A DNA stretch of 64,000 nucleotides from Seohaeicola_A nanhaiensis (GTDB taxonomy: Bacteria > Pseudomonadota > Alphaproteobacteria > Rhodobacterales > Rhodobacteraceae): assembly GCF_042654245.1 (NCBI RefSeq), contig NZ_JBHSGI010000033.1, positions 505,939 through 569,938 of the forward strand, read 5' to 3'. This document shows, one piece after another, positions 8,474 to 17,092 of this stretch; position 1 is the stretch's first letter; the number at the start of each line of letters is the position of its first letter. A program made the position numbers and the translations under genes. The notes below the pieces were generated by a model, which was given only the letters and a program-made list of their open reading frames with translations, had not been told where the DNA came from and did not search any database.

Positions 8474-9453
8474 GCAACCAAATGACCGAGCCGTCCGAAG
8501 TTCTGATGAGCGTGCGCGACCTGAAGGTCTGGTACGGCGGCAAGGGCGCGCTGTTCGGCAACCCCGACTGGGTGCGCGCGGTAGATGGCGTGACGCTCGA
8601 CATCCTCAAGGGCGAGACACTGGGCCTCGTCGGGGAATCCGGCTGCGGCAAGTCGAGCCTTGGCCGCGCTCTGATCCGGCTGGAACGGCCGCATTCCGGC
8701 TCGATCCTTTTTGGCGGTGAAGACCTTGCCCAGGTCAGCCCGTCGCGGTTGCGCACGCTGCGGCGCGACATGCAAATGGTCTTTCAGGACCCGATGAGCA
8801 GCCTCGACCCGCGCATGACCATCCGCCGGATCATCGCCGAAGGGTTGGTGATCGCCGGCGTGGGCCGTGACGAACGCAATGTCCGCGTCGAGGAGCTGAT
8901 CCAGATCGTCGGGCTGCGCAAGGAACATCTCGACCGCTACCCGCATGAGTTCTCGGGTGGACAGCGGCAGCGCATCGGCATCGCCCGCGCGCTGGCGCTG
9001 CGGCCGAAACTGGTGGTCGCGGACGAGCCGGTCTCGGCGCTGGACGTATCGGTGCAATCGCAGGTGCTGAACCTGATGAAGGATCTGCAGGACGAATTCG
9101 GCCTGACCTATCTCTTCATCGCGCATGACCTCGGCGTGGTCGAATATATCTCGGACCGTGTCGGCGTGATGTATCTGGGCCGGCTGGTCGAACTGGCCGA
9201 TGCCGAGGATCTCTATGCCCGGCCGATGATGCCCTATACGCAGGCGCTGCTGTCGGCGATCCCCGATGGCGAGGCCGCAACCGGGCGCAGCCGGATCATC
9301 CTGAAAGGCGATGTGCCCAGTCCGCGCAACCCGCCGTCGGGCTGCCCGTTCCGCACCCGCTGCTGGCGGGCCGAGGCACGCTGCGCGGCAGAGGTGCCGC
9401 AATTACAGGAAGTGGCGCCGCGGCACTGGGCGGCCTGCCATTTTCCGGGGTAG
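8470..9453 (+). CDS. Peptide ABC transporter ATP-binding protein, DppF type
   Basis: 327 residues. Walker A GESGCGKS is at 55-62, the Q-loop is [14 protein letters not shown], the signature is [15 protein letters not shown], and Walker B is [13 protein letters not shown]. The DppF-type C-terminus has a [11 protein letters not shown] cysteine motif. The ATG overlaps the stop of the DppD-type gene (ATGA), which fixes the start although the frame extends further upstream. It forms the heterodimeric motor of the importer with its neighbour. The next gene, an SDR dehydrogenase, follows after 21 bases, so catabolic enzymes continue in the same transcript. Confidence 0.95.
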   Translation: MSNQMTEPSEVLMSVRDLKVWYGGKGALFGNPDWVRAVDGVTLDILKGETLGLVGESGCGKSSLGRALIRLERPHSGSILFGGEDLAQVSPSRLRTLRRDMQMVFQDPMSSLDPRMTIRRIIAEGLVIAGVGRDERNVRVEELIQIVGLRKEHLDRYPHEFSGGQRQRIGIARALALRPKLVVADEPVSALDVSVQSQVLNLMKDLQDEFGLTYLFIAHDLGVVEYISDRVGVMYLGRLVELADAEDLYARPMMPYTQALLSAIPDGEAATGRSRIILKGDVPSPRNPPSGCPFRTRCWRAEARCAAEVPQLQEVAPRHWAACHFPG

Positions 9454-9474
9454 GATTTGGAAAGAGGGACACCG

Positions 9475-10224
9475 ATGCAGATCAGATTTGACGGCGAGAA
9501 GGTGATCGTCACCGGCGCGGGCCACGGCATCGGACGCGGCATCGCGCGCGATTTCGCGGCGCTTGGGGCCGATGTACTGGCGCTGGACGTGAACGCGGCC
9601 GGGCTGGCGGAGACCCAGAACGGCTCGGAAGGCAGCATCTCCACCGCCACGCTTGACGTGACCGACCCGGCGGCCGTGCGCGAAACCGTCGCGGGCTTCG
9701 GTCCCGCCTCGATCCTCGTCCACAGCGCCGGGGGCGTGCGCGGGCAGGTTGGCCGGCCGCTGGAAGAGATCACGCCCGAGGATTGGGACGCCATCGTCGA
9801 CGTGAACATGAAGGGCGCCTTTCTCATGGCGCAGGCGGTCACGCCGGGCATGAAGTCGCTCGGACGGGGGCGCATCGTCACCATATCCTCCGGCGCGGGC
9901 ATCGGCGTCAGCCTGACCGGCATCCAGGCCTATGCCGCGGCCAAGGCGGGCGAGATCGGTCTGACCCGCCAGCTGGCGCACGAACTCGGGCCCTTCGGCA
10001 TCACCGTCAACAGCATCGCGCCGGGCTTTGTGCGTTCGAACCCGACCACCGAGCGCCAGTGGGAGTCCTACGGCCCCGACGGGCAGGAACGGCTGGTGCA
10101 GGGCATCTTCCTGCGCCGGACCGGCAAAGTGGAAGACATTTCAAACATGACCCTGTTTCTGGCCAGCGATCGCGCCGGGTGGATCACCGGGCAGATCATC
10201 CAGGTGAACGGAGGCCGGGCATGA
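9475..10224 (+). CDS. SDR family NAD(P)-dependent oxidoreductase
   Basis: 249 residues, a classical short-chain dehydrogenase. The cofactor motif TGAGHGIG is at 13-20, Asn111 is in DVNMKGAF, the catalytic Ser is in ISSGAG, and Tyr153 and Lys157 are in the YAAAK motif. The acidic residue in ALDVN after the second strand suggests NAD preference. The start at 9475 follows AAAGAGGG; an earlier in-frame ATG at 9457 would sit directly after the previous stop. The stop overlaps the dipeptidase ATG (ATGA). Its place between importer and dipeptidase suggests it oxidises an alcohol group of the imported compound or a breakdown product; that is inference. Confidence 0.93.
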   Translation: MQIRFDGEKVIVTGAGHGIGRGIARDFAALGADVLALDVNAAGLAETQNGSEGSISTATLDVTDPAAVRETVAGFGPASILVHSAGGVRGQVGRPLEEITPEDWDAIVDVNMKGAFLMAQAVTPGMKSLGRGRIVTISSGAGIGVSLTGIQAYAAAKAGEIGLTRQLAHELGPFGITVNSIAPGFVRSNPTTERQWESYGPDGQERLVQGIFLRRTGKVEDISNMTLFLASDRAGWITGQIIQVNGGRA

Positions 10225-11603
10225 CCGAAGCTGCCGCCCGCGACTGGCTTGACGCAAACGAACCGGCGCTGCGCGACCGGCTTTACGATTTCGTCCGTCT
10301 GCCCAGCGTTTCGACAGATCCGGCCTATGCCGAGGGCATGGGGCAGGCGGCCGAATTCCTATCCACCTATCTGCGCGATATCGGCTTTGACCGGGTAGCG
10401 GTGAACGCCACGCCGGGCCACCCGATCCTGACCGGCGAATGGACCGGCGCACCTGGCGCGCCTACCATTCTTGTTTACGGCCACTACGATGTGCAGCCGC
10501 CCGATCCGCTCGATCAATGGCAGTCGGCCCCGTTCGAGCCGACCCTGCGCGACGGGCGCATCTATGGACGCGGCATTTCCGACGACAAGGGCCCGCTGAT
10601 GGTGGCGCTGGGCGCGATGGAGGCGCTGATGGCCACGACCGGCGCCTTGCCGGTCAACGTCCGACTGCTGATCGAAGGCTCGGAAGAAATGGGCAGCGCC
10701 CATCTCGAGGATTTCGTGGTCGCCCATCAGGATCTGGTGACGGCCGATTTCCTGCTCTCGGCCGATGGCGCCATGTGGCGGGCCGATCTGCCCTCGGTGA
10801 CGGTGGCCAGCCGGGGCATGGCCGCTCTGAACGTCACGGTGCGCGGGGCCGCGAAGGACCTGCACTCGGGCCGCTACGGCGGCGGCGTGCCGAATGCGGC
10901 GCAGGTGCTGGTAGAGATGCTGGCGGCGCTGCACGACCCGCGCACCGGGGCCGTAGCGGTGCCGGGCTTTTACGACGGAGTGGCCGTTCCCGACAACGAG
11001 ACCCGCGCCGCGCTCGCCGATATCCCCTTTGACGAGGCAGCCTTCCTCGAAGGTCTCGGCGTAAAAAAAGGTGCGGGCGAGGCCGGATACAGTTTTCTCG
11101 AACGGAACTGGCTGCGCCCGACGCTGGAAATCAACGGCATGTCGGCAGGCTATACCGGCCCCGGTTTCAAAACGGTCATTGGCGCGACGGCCGAGGCCAA
11201 AATTTCCTGCCGTCTGGTGCCGGGACAGGATCCGATGCGCATCCTGGAACTGCTCGAAGCCGAGCTGACCCGCCTGTGCCCGGACTGCGCCACGCTCAGC
11301 ATCGCCCGCAAACCCGGGGTCGCCTGGCCGTCGGCCTTGCCGCTCGACCATCCGGGCCTGCGCCTTGCGATGGACGTTCTGGAAGAACTCTACGGCCAGC
11401 CCGCCCGCGCCGTCCGCATGGGGGCGACCATCCCGATTGCCGAGATGTTCGACCGGGTGCTGGACATGGGCACGGTGTTCTTCTCGTTCTCGACCGCGGA
11501 CGAGGATTACCATGCGCCCAACGAGTTCTTCCGCCTGGAACGCTGGCAGGACGGGTTGCGCGCCTGGGTCGCCTACCTGACGCGGCTGGCCAAGGCGGCC
11601 TGA
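10221..11603 (+). CDS. M20 family metallopeptidase (dipeptidase)
   Basis: 460 residues with the two-zinc M20 site. His88 and Asp90 are in VYGHYDVQP, the bridging Asp121 is in RGISDDKGP, Glu155-Glu156 are in EGSEEMGS, and the lid-domain motif HSGRYGGGVPN and the C-terminal HAPNEFFR follow. This arrangement matches carnosine/cytosolic-nonspecific-dipeptidase-like enzymes that cleave dipeptides in the cytoplasm. It is the last gene of the rightward operon, coupled to the SDR by an ATGA overlap. Together with the amidohydrolase and creatininase-like protein it gives three different C-N bond hydrolases in one cluster. The gene on the other strand ends two bases away, so the operon stops here. Confidence 0.94.
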   Translation: MTEAAARDWLDANEPALRDRLYDFVRLPSVSTDPAYAEGMGQAAEFLSTYLRDIGFDRVAVNATPGHPILTGEWTGAPGAPTILVYGHYDVQPPDPLDQWQSAPFEPTLRDGRIYGRGISDDKGPLMVALGAMEALMATTGALPVNVRLLIEGSEEMGSAHLEDFVVAHQDLVTADFLLSADGAMWRADLPSVTVASRGMAALNVTVRGAAKDLHSGRYGGGVPNAAQVLVEMLAALHDPRTGAVAVPGFYDGVAVPDNETRAALADIPFDEAAFLEGLGVKKGAGEAGYSFLERNWLRPTLEINGMSAGYTGPGFKTVIGATAEAKISCRLVPGQDPMRILELLEAELTRLCPDCATLSIARKPGVAWPSALPLDHPGLRLAMDVLEELYGQPARAVRMGATIPIAEMFDRVLDMGTVFFSFSTADEDYHAPNEFFRLERWQDGLRAWVAYLTRLAKAA

Positions 11604-11604
11604 C

Positions 11605-12612
11605 TCAGGCCCTGTGCGCCAGCGCGATCCGCTGCGCCTCTATCGACAGTTCGCAGACGCGGAAGGTGCGCGCCTGCGGGCAGGCGGTTTCGGTGCGGTC
11701 ACGGATGTCGGCCATCAGGTTGCCGAAATAGGGCAGCGGCGCGCCGGCGCAGTCGATATGCTCGCAGCGCGTGCCGTTCACGAGAAACAGGTGATCGGTG
11801 CCCGGCCGTCCATCGACATCGACATATTTGCGCAGTTCGATGGTGCCCTCGGTGCCGGTGATGAACAGCCGCCCGTCGCCCCAGTTGGGCAGCGCGTCGG
11901 CGGTATACCAGTCGACCCGGATATAGGCCTGCGCAGCGCCCGATCGCAGCGCAACTTGACCGAAGTCTTCGAACTGCGGCCACTGTGGATTGGCGAAATT
12001 CCCGACCGAGGCCAGGGTGATTTCGGCATCCTCTCGGCCGGTGAAGTGCAGGAACTGTTCGATCTGATGCGAGGCGATGTCGGCCAGGATCCCGCCGTAG
12101 GTGCGCGCGTCGAAGAACCAGTCCGGCCGCGTCGGCGCATTCAGCCGGTGCGGGCCCAGGCCCACGGTCTGCACGACCGTCCCGATGGCGCCCGAGCGGA
12201 CCAGATCGGTTGCCACGGTGGTGGCCGGCACCTCGAAGCGTTCCGAGAAGTTCACCGACCAGATGCGGCCTGTCTCGGCCACAGTGGCGCGCAGGCGGTC
12301 GGCCTCGTCCTGGGTGATGCAGCCGGGCTTGTCGACCATCACGTCCTTGCCGGCCTGCATCGCCCGAATGGCCAGATCTGCGCGTCGATCGGGGCGGCAG
12401 GCGATCAGCACCAGCGCGATGCTGTGGTCGCCCAGGATATCCTCAAGGTCCCGCTGCGGGGCGTCGGCAAAACGTTTGACGAAGCCCTCCATCGGTTGCG
12501 GCGTGCCTTCGGTCCACCAGGCGGCCAGCGTGGCGCCGGCGTCGATCATGCCCTGTGACATGCCATAGATGTGCCGGTGGTCCATCCCCAGCGCGGCAAA
12601 GCGAAGACTCAT
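11605..12612 (-). CDS. Gfo/Idh/MocA family oxidoreductase (second copy)
   Basis: 335 residues from the ATG at 12610-12612, whose first base is shared with the previous stop (TGATG); a GTG one codon earlier is also possible. A Rossmann N-terminus starts FAALGMDHRHIYGM, which lacks the usual GxGxxG glycines and has DHRH instead. It continues with ALVLIACRPDRRADLAIRAM and the family motif VMVDKPG, the variant of EKP. The central SHQIEQFLHFTG holds the histidine normally acting in catalysis. Members oxidise or reduce sugars, inositols and sugar acids using NAD(P). It sits last in a TRAP-linked operon and probably works on the transported compound. Confidence 0.88.
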   Translation of the reverse strand: MSLRFAALGMDHRHIYGMSQGMIDAGATLAAWWTEGTPQPMEGFVKRFADAPQRDLEDILGDHSIALVLIACRPDRRADLAIRAMQAGKDVMVDKPGCITQDEADRLRATVAETGRIWSVNFSERFEVPATTVATDLVRSGAIGTVVQTVGLGPHRLNAPTRPDWFFDARTYGGILADIASHQIEQFLHFTGREDAEITLASVGNFANPQWPQFEDFGQVALRSGAAQAYIRVDWYTADALPNWGDGRLFITGTEGTIELRKYVDVDGRPGTDHLFLVNGTRCEHIDCAGAPLPYFGNLMADIRDRTETACPQARTFRVCELSIEAQRIALAHRA

Positions 12613-13649
12613 CACACTGCCTCCACGGTGACCTGCGCACCCGACGCGCCCGAGCGCACCATCGCGTCGATCAGGGCGTGGACCCGCAATGCCTCGCGCC
12701 CCGGGATGGCCGGCGCGCCGCCGGTCGAGATCGCCCGGGCGAAATCCTCGATCAGGTCTCGGTGCCAGTCGCAGGGAAAGGCCATGGGATCCGCCCCGCC
12801 GCCCGTGCCCGCACTTTCGCCCACCGACTCGGTCCGCCCGTCGCGCCAGACCACGCTCAGCGTACCCCCCTGCAGGGTTGCGGTGCCCAGCGTGCCGTCG
12901 AGCACAATGCTTTCCTGCCCTCCGGGATAGGTCGCCGTGGTGGCCACGACCGAACCGACCGCACCATTGGCAAAGCGGATGCCGGCGGTGGCGAAATCCT
13001 CGGTCTCCATCCGGTGCATTCGTGTTGTCGCCGTCAGCGCCTGAACAGTCTGCGCCGGTCCGGTGAGGCTGAGCATCAGGTCAAGCACATGGATCGCCTG
13101 CGAGATCAGTACACCGCCCCCATCCCGCGCCAGAGTCCCGCGGCCGGGCACCTCGTAATAGTCCTGTCCGCGCCACCAGGGGATTTCGGCCCGGGCCAGC
13201 GCCAGCTCCCCCAGCGCGCCTTCGGCCAGCAGCTGGCGCAGTCGCAGCGCACCGGCCCGGAACCGGTGCTGGAACACGATGCCCAGAGTCACCCCGGCGG
13301 CCTCGCACAGCGCGACCATGTCCTGCGCGCCGGTCAGGGTGCGTTCGATGGGTTTTTCCATCAACACATGCTTGCCCGCCCGCGCCATCATGGCGACAAT
13401 TTCGGCCCGCTGGTTCGGCGGTGTCGCGATAATAACGCCATCGGTGCCGGGATCGGCGGCGACTGCGTCCAGGCTGTCGAAGACCGGAAAGCCGAATCTG
13501 TCCTGTACCGCTTCGGCCTTGGCACGGGTACGGTTGAACACACCCGAGACATCGACCCGCCCGCGCAATTCGTCCAGCCCCTCAAGATGAGGTTTTGTCG
13601 CCATACCCAGCCCTATCAGGGCCAGACGCGCCATTGGTTTGTCGCTCAT
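12612..13649 (-). CDS. Gfo/Idh/MocA family oxidoreductase (first copy)
   Basis: 345 residues. The N-terminal Rossmann motif is LALIGLGMATKPHLEGL, followed by GVIIATPPNQRAEIV and the family signature HVLMEKPIERT (EKP lysine). GGGVLISQAIHVLDLML supplies the catalytic-region histidine and aspartate. The enzyme should be a cytoplasmic NAD(P)-dependent dehydrogenase of a polyol, sugar or sugar acid. It follows the TRAP permease gene by 10 bases and overlaps the second oxidoreductase by one base, so transport and oxidation are co-expressed. The two paralogues differ clearly in the nucleotide-binding loop and probably do successive steps. Confidence 0.92.
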   Translation of the reverse strand: MSDKPMARLALIGLGMATKPHLEGLDELRGRVDVSGVFNRTRAKAEAVQDRFGFPVFDSLDAVAADPGTDGVIIATPPNQRAEIVAMMARAGKHVLMEKPIERTLTGAQDMVALCEAAGVTLGIVFQHRFRAGALRLRQLLAEGALGELALARAEIPWWRGQDYYEVPGRGTLARDGGGVLISQAIHVLDLMLSLTGPAQTVQALTATTRMHRMETEDFATAGIRFANGAVGSVVATTATYPGGQESIVLDGTLGTATLQGGTLSVVWRDGRTESVGESAGTGGGADPMAFPCDWHRDLIEDFARAISTGGAPAIPGREALRVHALIDAMVRSGASGAQVTVEAV

Positions 13650-13659
13650 TCCATTGTCC

Positions 13660-15522
13660 TCAGGGGCCGAACCAGCGGATCGGCAGCATCGTCAGTTGCG
13701 GGATCGTCGTCACCAGCAGCAGCACCAGCAGCTGCGCGGCGATGAAGGGTAGAATGGCGCGGAAGACCGCCGTCGACGGGGCGCCGCCCACCCGGGCCGT
13801 GGTGAAGACCAGCACGCCCAGCGGCGGCGTCAGCGCGCCGATCACCAGATTCATCACCATGATGATCCCGAATTGCAGCGGATCGACCCCGGCGGCCACG
13901 ACGACCGGCACCAGGATCGGCACCAGGATCACCATCGCGGCGATCATCTCGATGAACAGGCCGACGAAGATCAGGAAAAGGTTGATCAGCAAGAGCAGGA
14001 CGATGGCATCGCCGGTCAGCGCGCCGAGCCAGGCCGCAATCTTCTGCGGCGCCTGTTCGAAGGTCAGGATCCAGGCGAAGGGCGACGAGGCCGCAATGAT
14101 GACGGCGACGGCCACGGTGTCCTCCACCGCTTCGCGGAAGGCGTGGGTCAGATTCGAGGCGGTCAGCCCGCGGTAGATCAGCGCGCCGGTGAACAGCGCG
14201 AAGACAACCGCGATGGCCCCGGCCTCGGTCGCCGTGAAGACGCCAAACCGCACGCCGCCGACGATTGCCACAGGCAGGGCAAGCGCCGGAAGCGCCAGCA
14301 GCAAGGCCCGCCCCAGCGCGCTGCGGCCCGACCGTTCTGTCTGCCCGCCATAACCGCGCCGGGCCGAGATCAGCCAGACCACCAGCGCCAGCGCCAGGGC
14401 GACCATGAGCCCCGGCACGATGGTGCCGACGAATAACGCCCCGACCGAGACCGAGGCGAGCGCGGCATAGATGATCAGCCCCAGACCCGGGGGGATCAGG
14501 TTCGCCAGCGTCGAGGCGGCCGCCGTCAGCGCGCAGGAAAAGGCGCGGTCATAGCCGTGCTTCTCCATCTGCGGGACCAGAAGCTTGGCGGTGGCAGAGG
14601 CATCGGCGGTAGACGAGCCCGACACGCCGGCGAGCATCACGTTGGTGACGATGTTGGCTTGCCCCAGCCCGCCGCGCAGGTGGCCCACAAGGTGATAGGC
14701 CAGATCGACGATGCGCACCGTTATCCCGCCCGCGTTCATCACGGCGGCGGCCAGGATGAAGAACGGGATCGCCAGAAGGGTGAAGGAATCGAGCGCGCCA
14801 GACATGTTCTGCGTGATCGTCACCAGCATCAGGGGCGGCAACGGGGTCAGCGCGGCGAAAGAACCGACGACCAGCGCATAAACGATCGGGACCTCTGCAA
14901 AGATCAGTGCCAGGGAAACGATCATCAGGATCGTCGTGCTGCTGGCCTCGCCGAACAGCAGGCCGCCCGCCTCGCGCATGGCGAAATAGGTCGTAACGCC
15001 GGCGGCCAGCGTGGCCAGTCCCGTCCACCAGCTGCGGCCCGGCAAAGGGGCGCTCATGAAGGCCAGCCCGAGCGCACCGCCGGCGGGCACGGCCAGGAAG
15101 AGGTATTTCAGCGGGATCCGCAGGGCCGGTGTGACCTGCAGGGCCCGTTTCATGAAATCGATGCCGTGGATGACCAGCACCACGCAGGCGACCACCGCGA
15201 CGACGCGCAGAAAGACCGCGTGCCAGACCTGCGTTCGCGGCGACAAATGCGGTACGAACAGCGAGATGGAGATATGTCGGTTGCGGAAGGTCAGGATGGC
15301 CAGCCCCAGAAACACCGACCAGACAAACAGGAATTGCGCCAGTTCCTCGGGCCAGGGCAGCGAGGCGTTCAGCACGTAGCGGCAGAAGACCTGAAGGATC
15401 ACGATGGCGGTCGCGACCAGCATCAGGATCACCGACACGGCTTCCAGCATCCGGTCGAGCAACAGATAGGGCCGCGGCATCGCCACCGCCCGCAATTCGG
15501 TCTCGGTCATTCGGTCGTCCAT
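13660..15522 (-). CDS. TRAP transporter, fused DctQ-DctM subunits
   Basis: 620 residues, far longer than a lone DctM (about 430). Residues 1 to about 175 are a DctQ-like four-helix part (CRYVLNASLPWPEELAQFLFVW is the diagnostic segment). Residues from about 195 on are the DctM part with many helices, including MLAGVSGSSTADASATAKLLVPQM and LIPPGLGLIIYAALASVSVGALF. The fusion forms the inner-membrane secondary transporter that uses the DctP protein encoded 33 bases upstream. Starts at 15522 or 15510 (four codons in) are both possible; neither has a strong ribosome site. TRAP systems import organic acids and sugar acids. Confidence 0.93.
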   Translation of the reverse strand: MDDRMTETELRAVAMPRPYLLLDRMLEAVSVILMLVATAIVILQVFCRYVLNASLPWPEELAQFLFVWSVFLGLAILTFRNRHISISLFVPHLSPRTQVWHAVFLRVVAVVACVVLVIHGIDFMKRALQVTPALRIPLKYLFLAVPAGGALGLAFMSAPLPGRSWWTGLATLAAGVTTYFAMREAGGLLFGEASSTTILMIVSLALIFAEVPIVYALVVGSFAALTPLPPLMLVTITQNMSGALDSFTLLAIPFFILAAAVMNAGGITVRIVDLAYHLVGHLRGGLGQANIVTNVMLAGVSGSSTADASATAKLLVPQMEKHGYDRAFSCALTAAASTLANLIPPGLGLIIYAALASVSVGALFVGTIVPGLMVALALALVVWLISARRGYGGQTERSGRSALGRALLLALPALALPVAIVGGVRFGVFTATEAGAIAVVFALFTGALIYRGLTASNLTHAFREAVEDTVAVAVIIAASSPFAWILTFEQAPQKIAAWLGALTGDAIVLLLLINLFLIFVGLFIEMIAAMVILVPILVPVVVAAGVDPLQFGIIMVMNLVIGALTPPLGVLVFTTARVGGAPSTAVFRAILPFIAAQLLVLLLVTTIPQLTMLPIRWFGP

Positions 15523-15555
15523 CCGGGAAAGTCCCGCACGCGCGCGGGAGAGTCA

Positions 15556-16578
15556 TCAGGCCAGCGCGCGGATCTTGGCGATCATCGCTGCCGTTTCGGG
15601 GCTGGTCGCGCCGAAGGTGTCGTACAGGCTGGCGCTCTTCTCTTCCCAGCGCGCCTTTTCCTCGGCGGGGAAGGGGTGAACGGTGCAGCCGACTGCCTTG
15701 AGGTCCTCCAGCGCCTTGTCGGCGCCCGCGCGGTTGATCGCGCGCTGTTCGGCAAAGACCTCTTTGGCGGAGGTCCGGCACAGCTCCTGCAGGTCGGCGG
15801 GCAGGGCGTCGAGCCAGGCCGCATTCATGCGGATCGCCTTGGGCAGGAACCAGTGGTAGGTCGGCAGGATGTTGGTCGCCTGCTCGTGCCACTTGAAGCC
15901 CAGGATCGAGAAGTAGTCCGAATCCAGCCCGTCGATCACCCCGGTCGAAAGGGCGGCATACTGCTCGGAATAGGGCAGCGGCGTCGGATTGGCGCCCAGC
16001 AGTTTCCAGAAGTCGACCCAGATCGTCACCTGCGGCACCCGAAGCTTGACGCCCTGCAGGCTGGCAAGATCGGTCACGGGGGCCTTGGTCAGCAGATGGC
16101 GGAAGCCGACCTCGCCATAGGCGATGAACTCGACGCCGGTCTTTTCGCGCGCGATGCGGCTGATCTCTTCCCCGATGTCGCCCTGCAGCACGGCGTCCAC
16201 GTGGGCCTCGTTCTTGTAGATAAACCCGGGCGCACCGGCGGTGGCAGCGATTTCCGGCGCGATGGCCTCTTCGCTGTCGGGTCCGGCGGCGGTGACCTGA
16301 ATGGTGCCGATCCGGCTCATTTCAAGCAGCTGCGCGAGACCGCCAAGCTGGCTGGCCGGGAAGTGCTGGGCCTCGATGCGGCCGTCGCTCTTCTCATTCA
16401 GGATCGCCGTCCACTTGTCGAAGGCATTGGTGAAGGGCGAGCCGATGGCCTCGGAATGCGCGATTTTGCAGACGAATTTGTCGGCCGCCCAGGCCGTTCG
16501 CATCAGCATCGGAGTGGCCAGAGCGGCCCCGCCCAGCTGCAACAGGCCGCGCCGGCCCAGTGTCAATTTCGTAGTCAT
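15556..16578 (-). CDS. TRAP transporter solute-binding protein, DctP family
   Basis: 340 residues starting at the ATG behind a strong AGGGAGGA site. The first 30 residues carry a twin-arginine-like signal (TLGRRGLLQLGGAALATP ... AWA). Cofactor-free DctP proteins are sometimes exported by Tat, so a folded export route is possible. The mature protein has the DctP features KLRVPQVTIWVDFWKLLGANPTPLPYSEQYAALSTGVIDG (written here only as landmarks near residue 145-185), with the ligand-anchoring arginine in KLRVP. It binds the substrate in the periplasm for the fused TRAP permease. It is the first gene of a four-gene minus-strand operon with two Gfo/Idh/MocA dehydrogenases. Confidence 0.93.
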   Translation of the reverse strand: MTTKLTLGRRGLLQLGGAALATPMLMRTAWAADKFVCKIAHSEAIGSPFTNAFDKWTAILNEKSDGRIEAQHFPASQLGGLAQLLEMSRIGTIQVTAAGPDSEEAIAPEIAATAGAPGFIYKNEAHVDAVLQGDIGEEISRIAREKTGVEFIAYGEVGFRHLLTKAPVTDLASLQGVKLRVPQVTIWVDFWKLLGANPTPLPYSEQYAALSTGVIDGLDSDYFSILGFKWHEQATNILPTYHWFLPKAIRMNAAWLDALPADLQELCRTSAKEVFAEQRAINRAGADKALEDLKAVGCTVHPFPAEEKARWEEKSASLYDTFGATSPETAAMIAKIRALA

Positions 16579-17092
16579 GTCTTCCTCCCTTGAAGTGAAC
16601 TGCGCGGCGTCTTGCCGGGCAGGAAAAGCGACTCCGCTCCGGTCATCCTCCACCGGGCAAAGTCGGAAATTTTTCGGCGCGGGCGCTGCGGGCGGTGGGC
16701 GCCGTCAAAGGTCGGACAGGCGACACCGGTCCCATGCTCATTGTCCAGCCGGACAGGCTGGTGCGGCACGCAACGCCGGCCACGCCGTTGCTGGCGCGAC
16801 ACAGGCTGTGACGTTGCGGAAGCTCATGACGGTTGTTCCATCCCGATGCGGTCTGCATCCCATTCTGGCATACTAGACGACAAACATATCATCGCGCAAC
16901 CGGTTAACCGTGCAAACGATACTTCCGGAGCGAAGAACCGACAAAAGAGTTAATTTTTTCAGATGGGTAACGCGAAATAGCGCACCTCGCGCCGCCCGTC
17001 GCTCCGTCCACAAGCTCCGGAATTACGTCCCTTCGCGGGAATTGCCGTGCACGCCTGCCCGCAAAAGCATGTGGTCCGCCTGCGATCTGCGC
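16579..17092. promoter_or_regulatory. Long intergenic region upstream of the TRAP operon
   Basis: 514 bases with no credible gene. It lies downstream of the mechanosensitive channel gene and upstream of dctP, so it must carry the TRAP operon promoter (minus strand). It contains the nonamer CGGACAGGC twice (16713-16721 and 16750-16758). An inverted repeat TGTCC-AGCC-GGACA is at 16742-16755, and the palindrome CGGTTAACCG at 16901-16910. These are operator candidates. The stretch around 16860-16960 is AT-richer than its flanks, as expected of promoter DNA. Confidence 0.5.

Noticed and set aside
14557..16593. A 678-codon plus-strand frame opposite the TRAP genes
   Set aside because: Low-complexity His/Gln/Arg/Gly-rich sequence mirroring the DctM and DctP coding strand.
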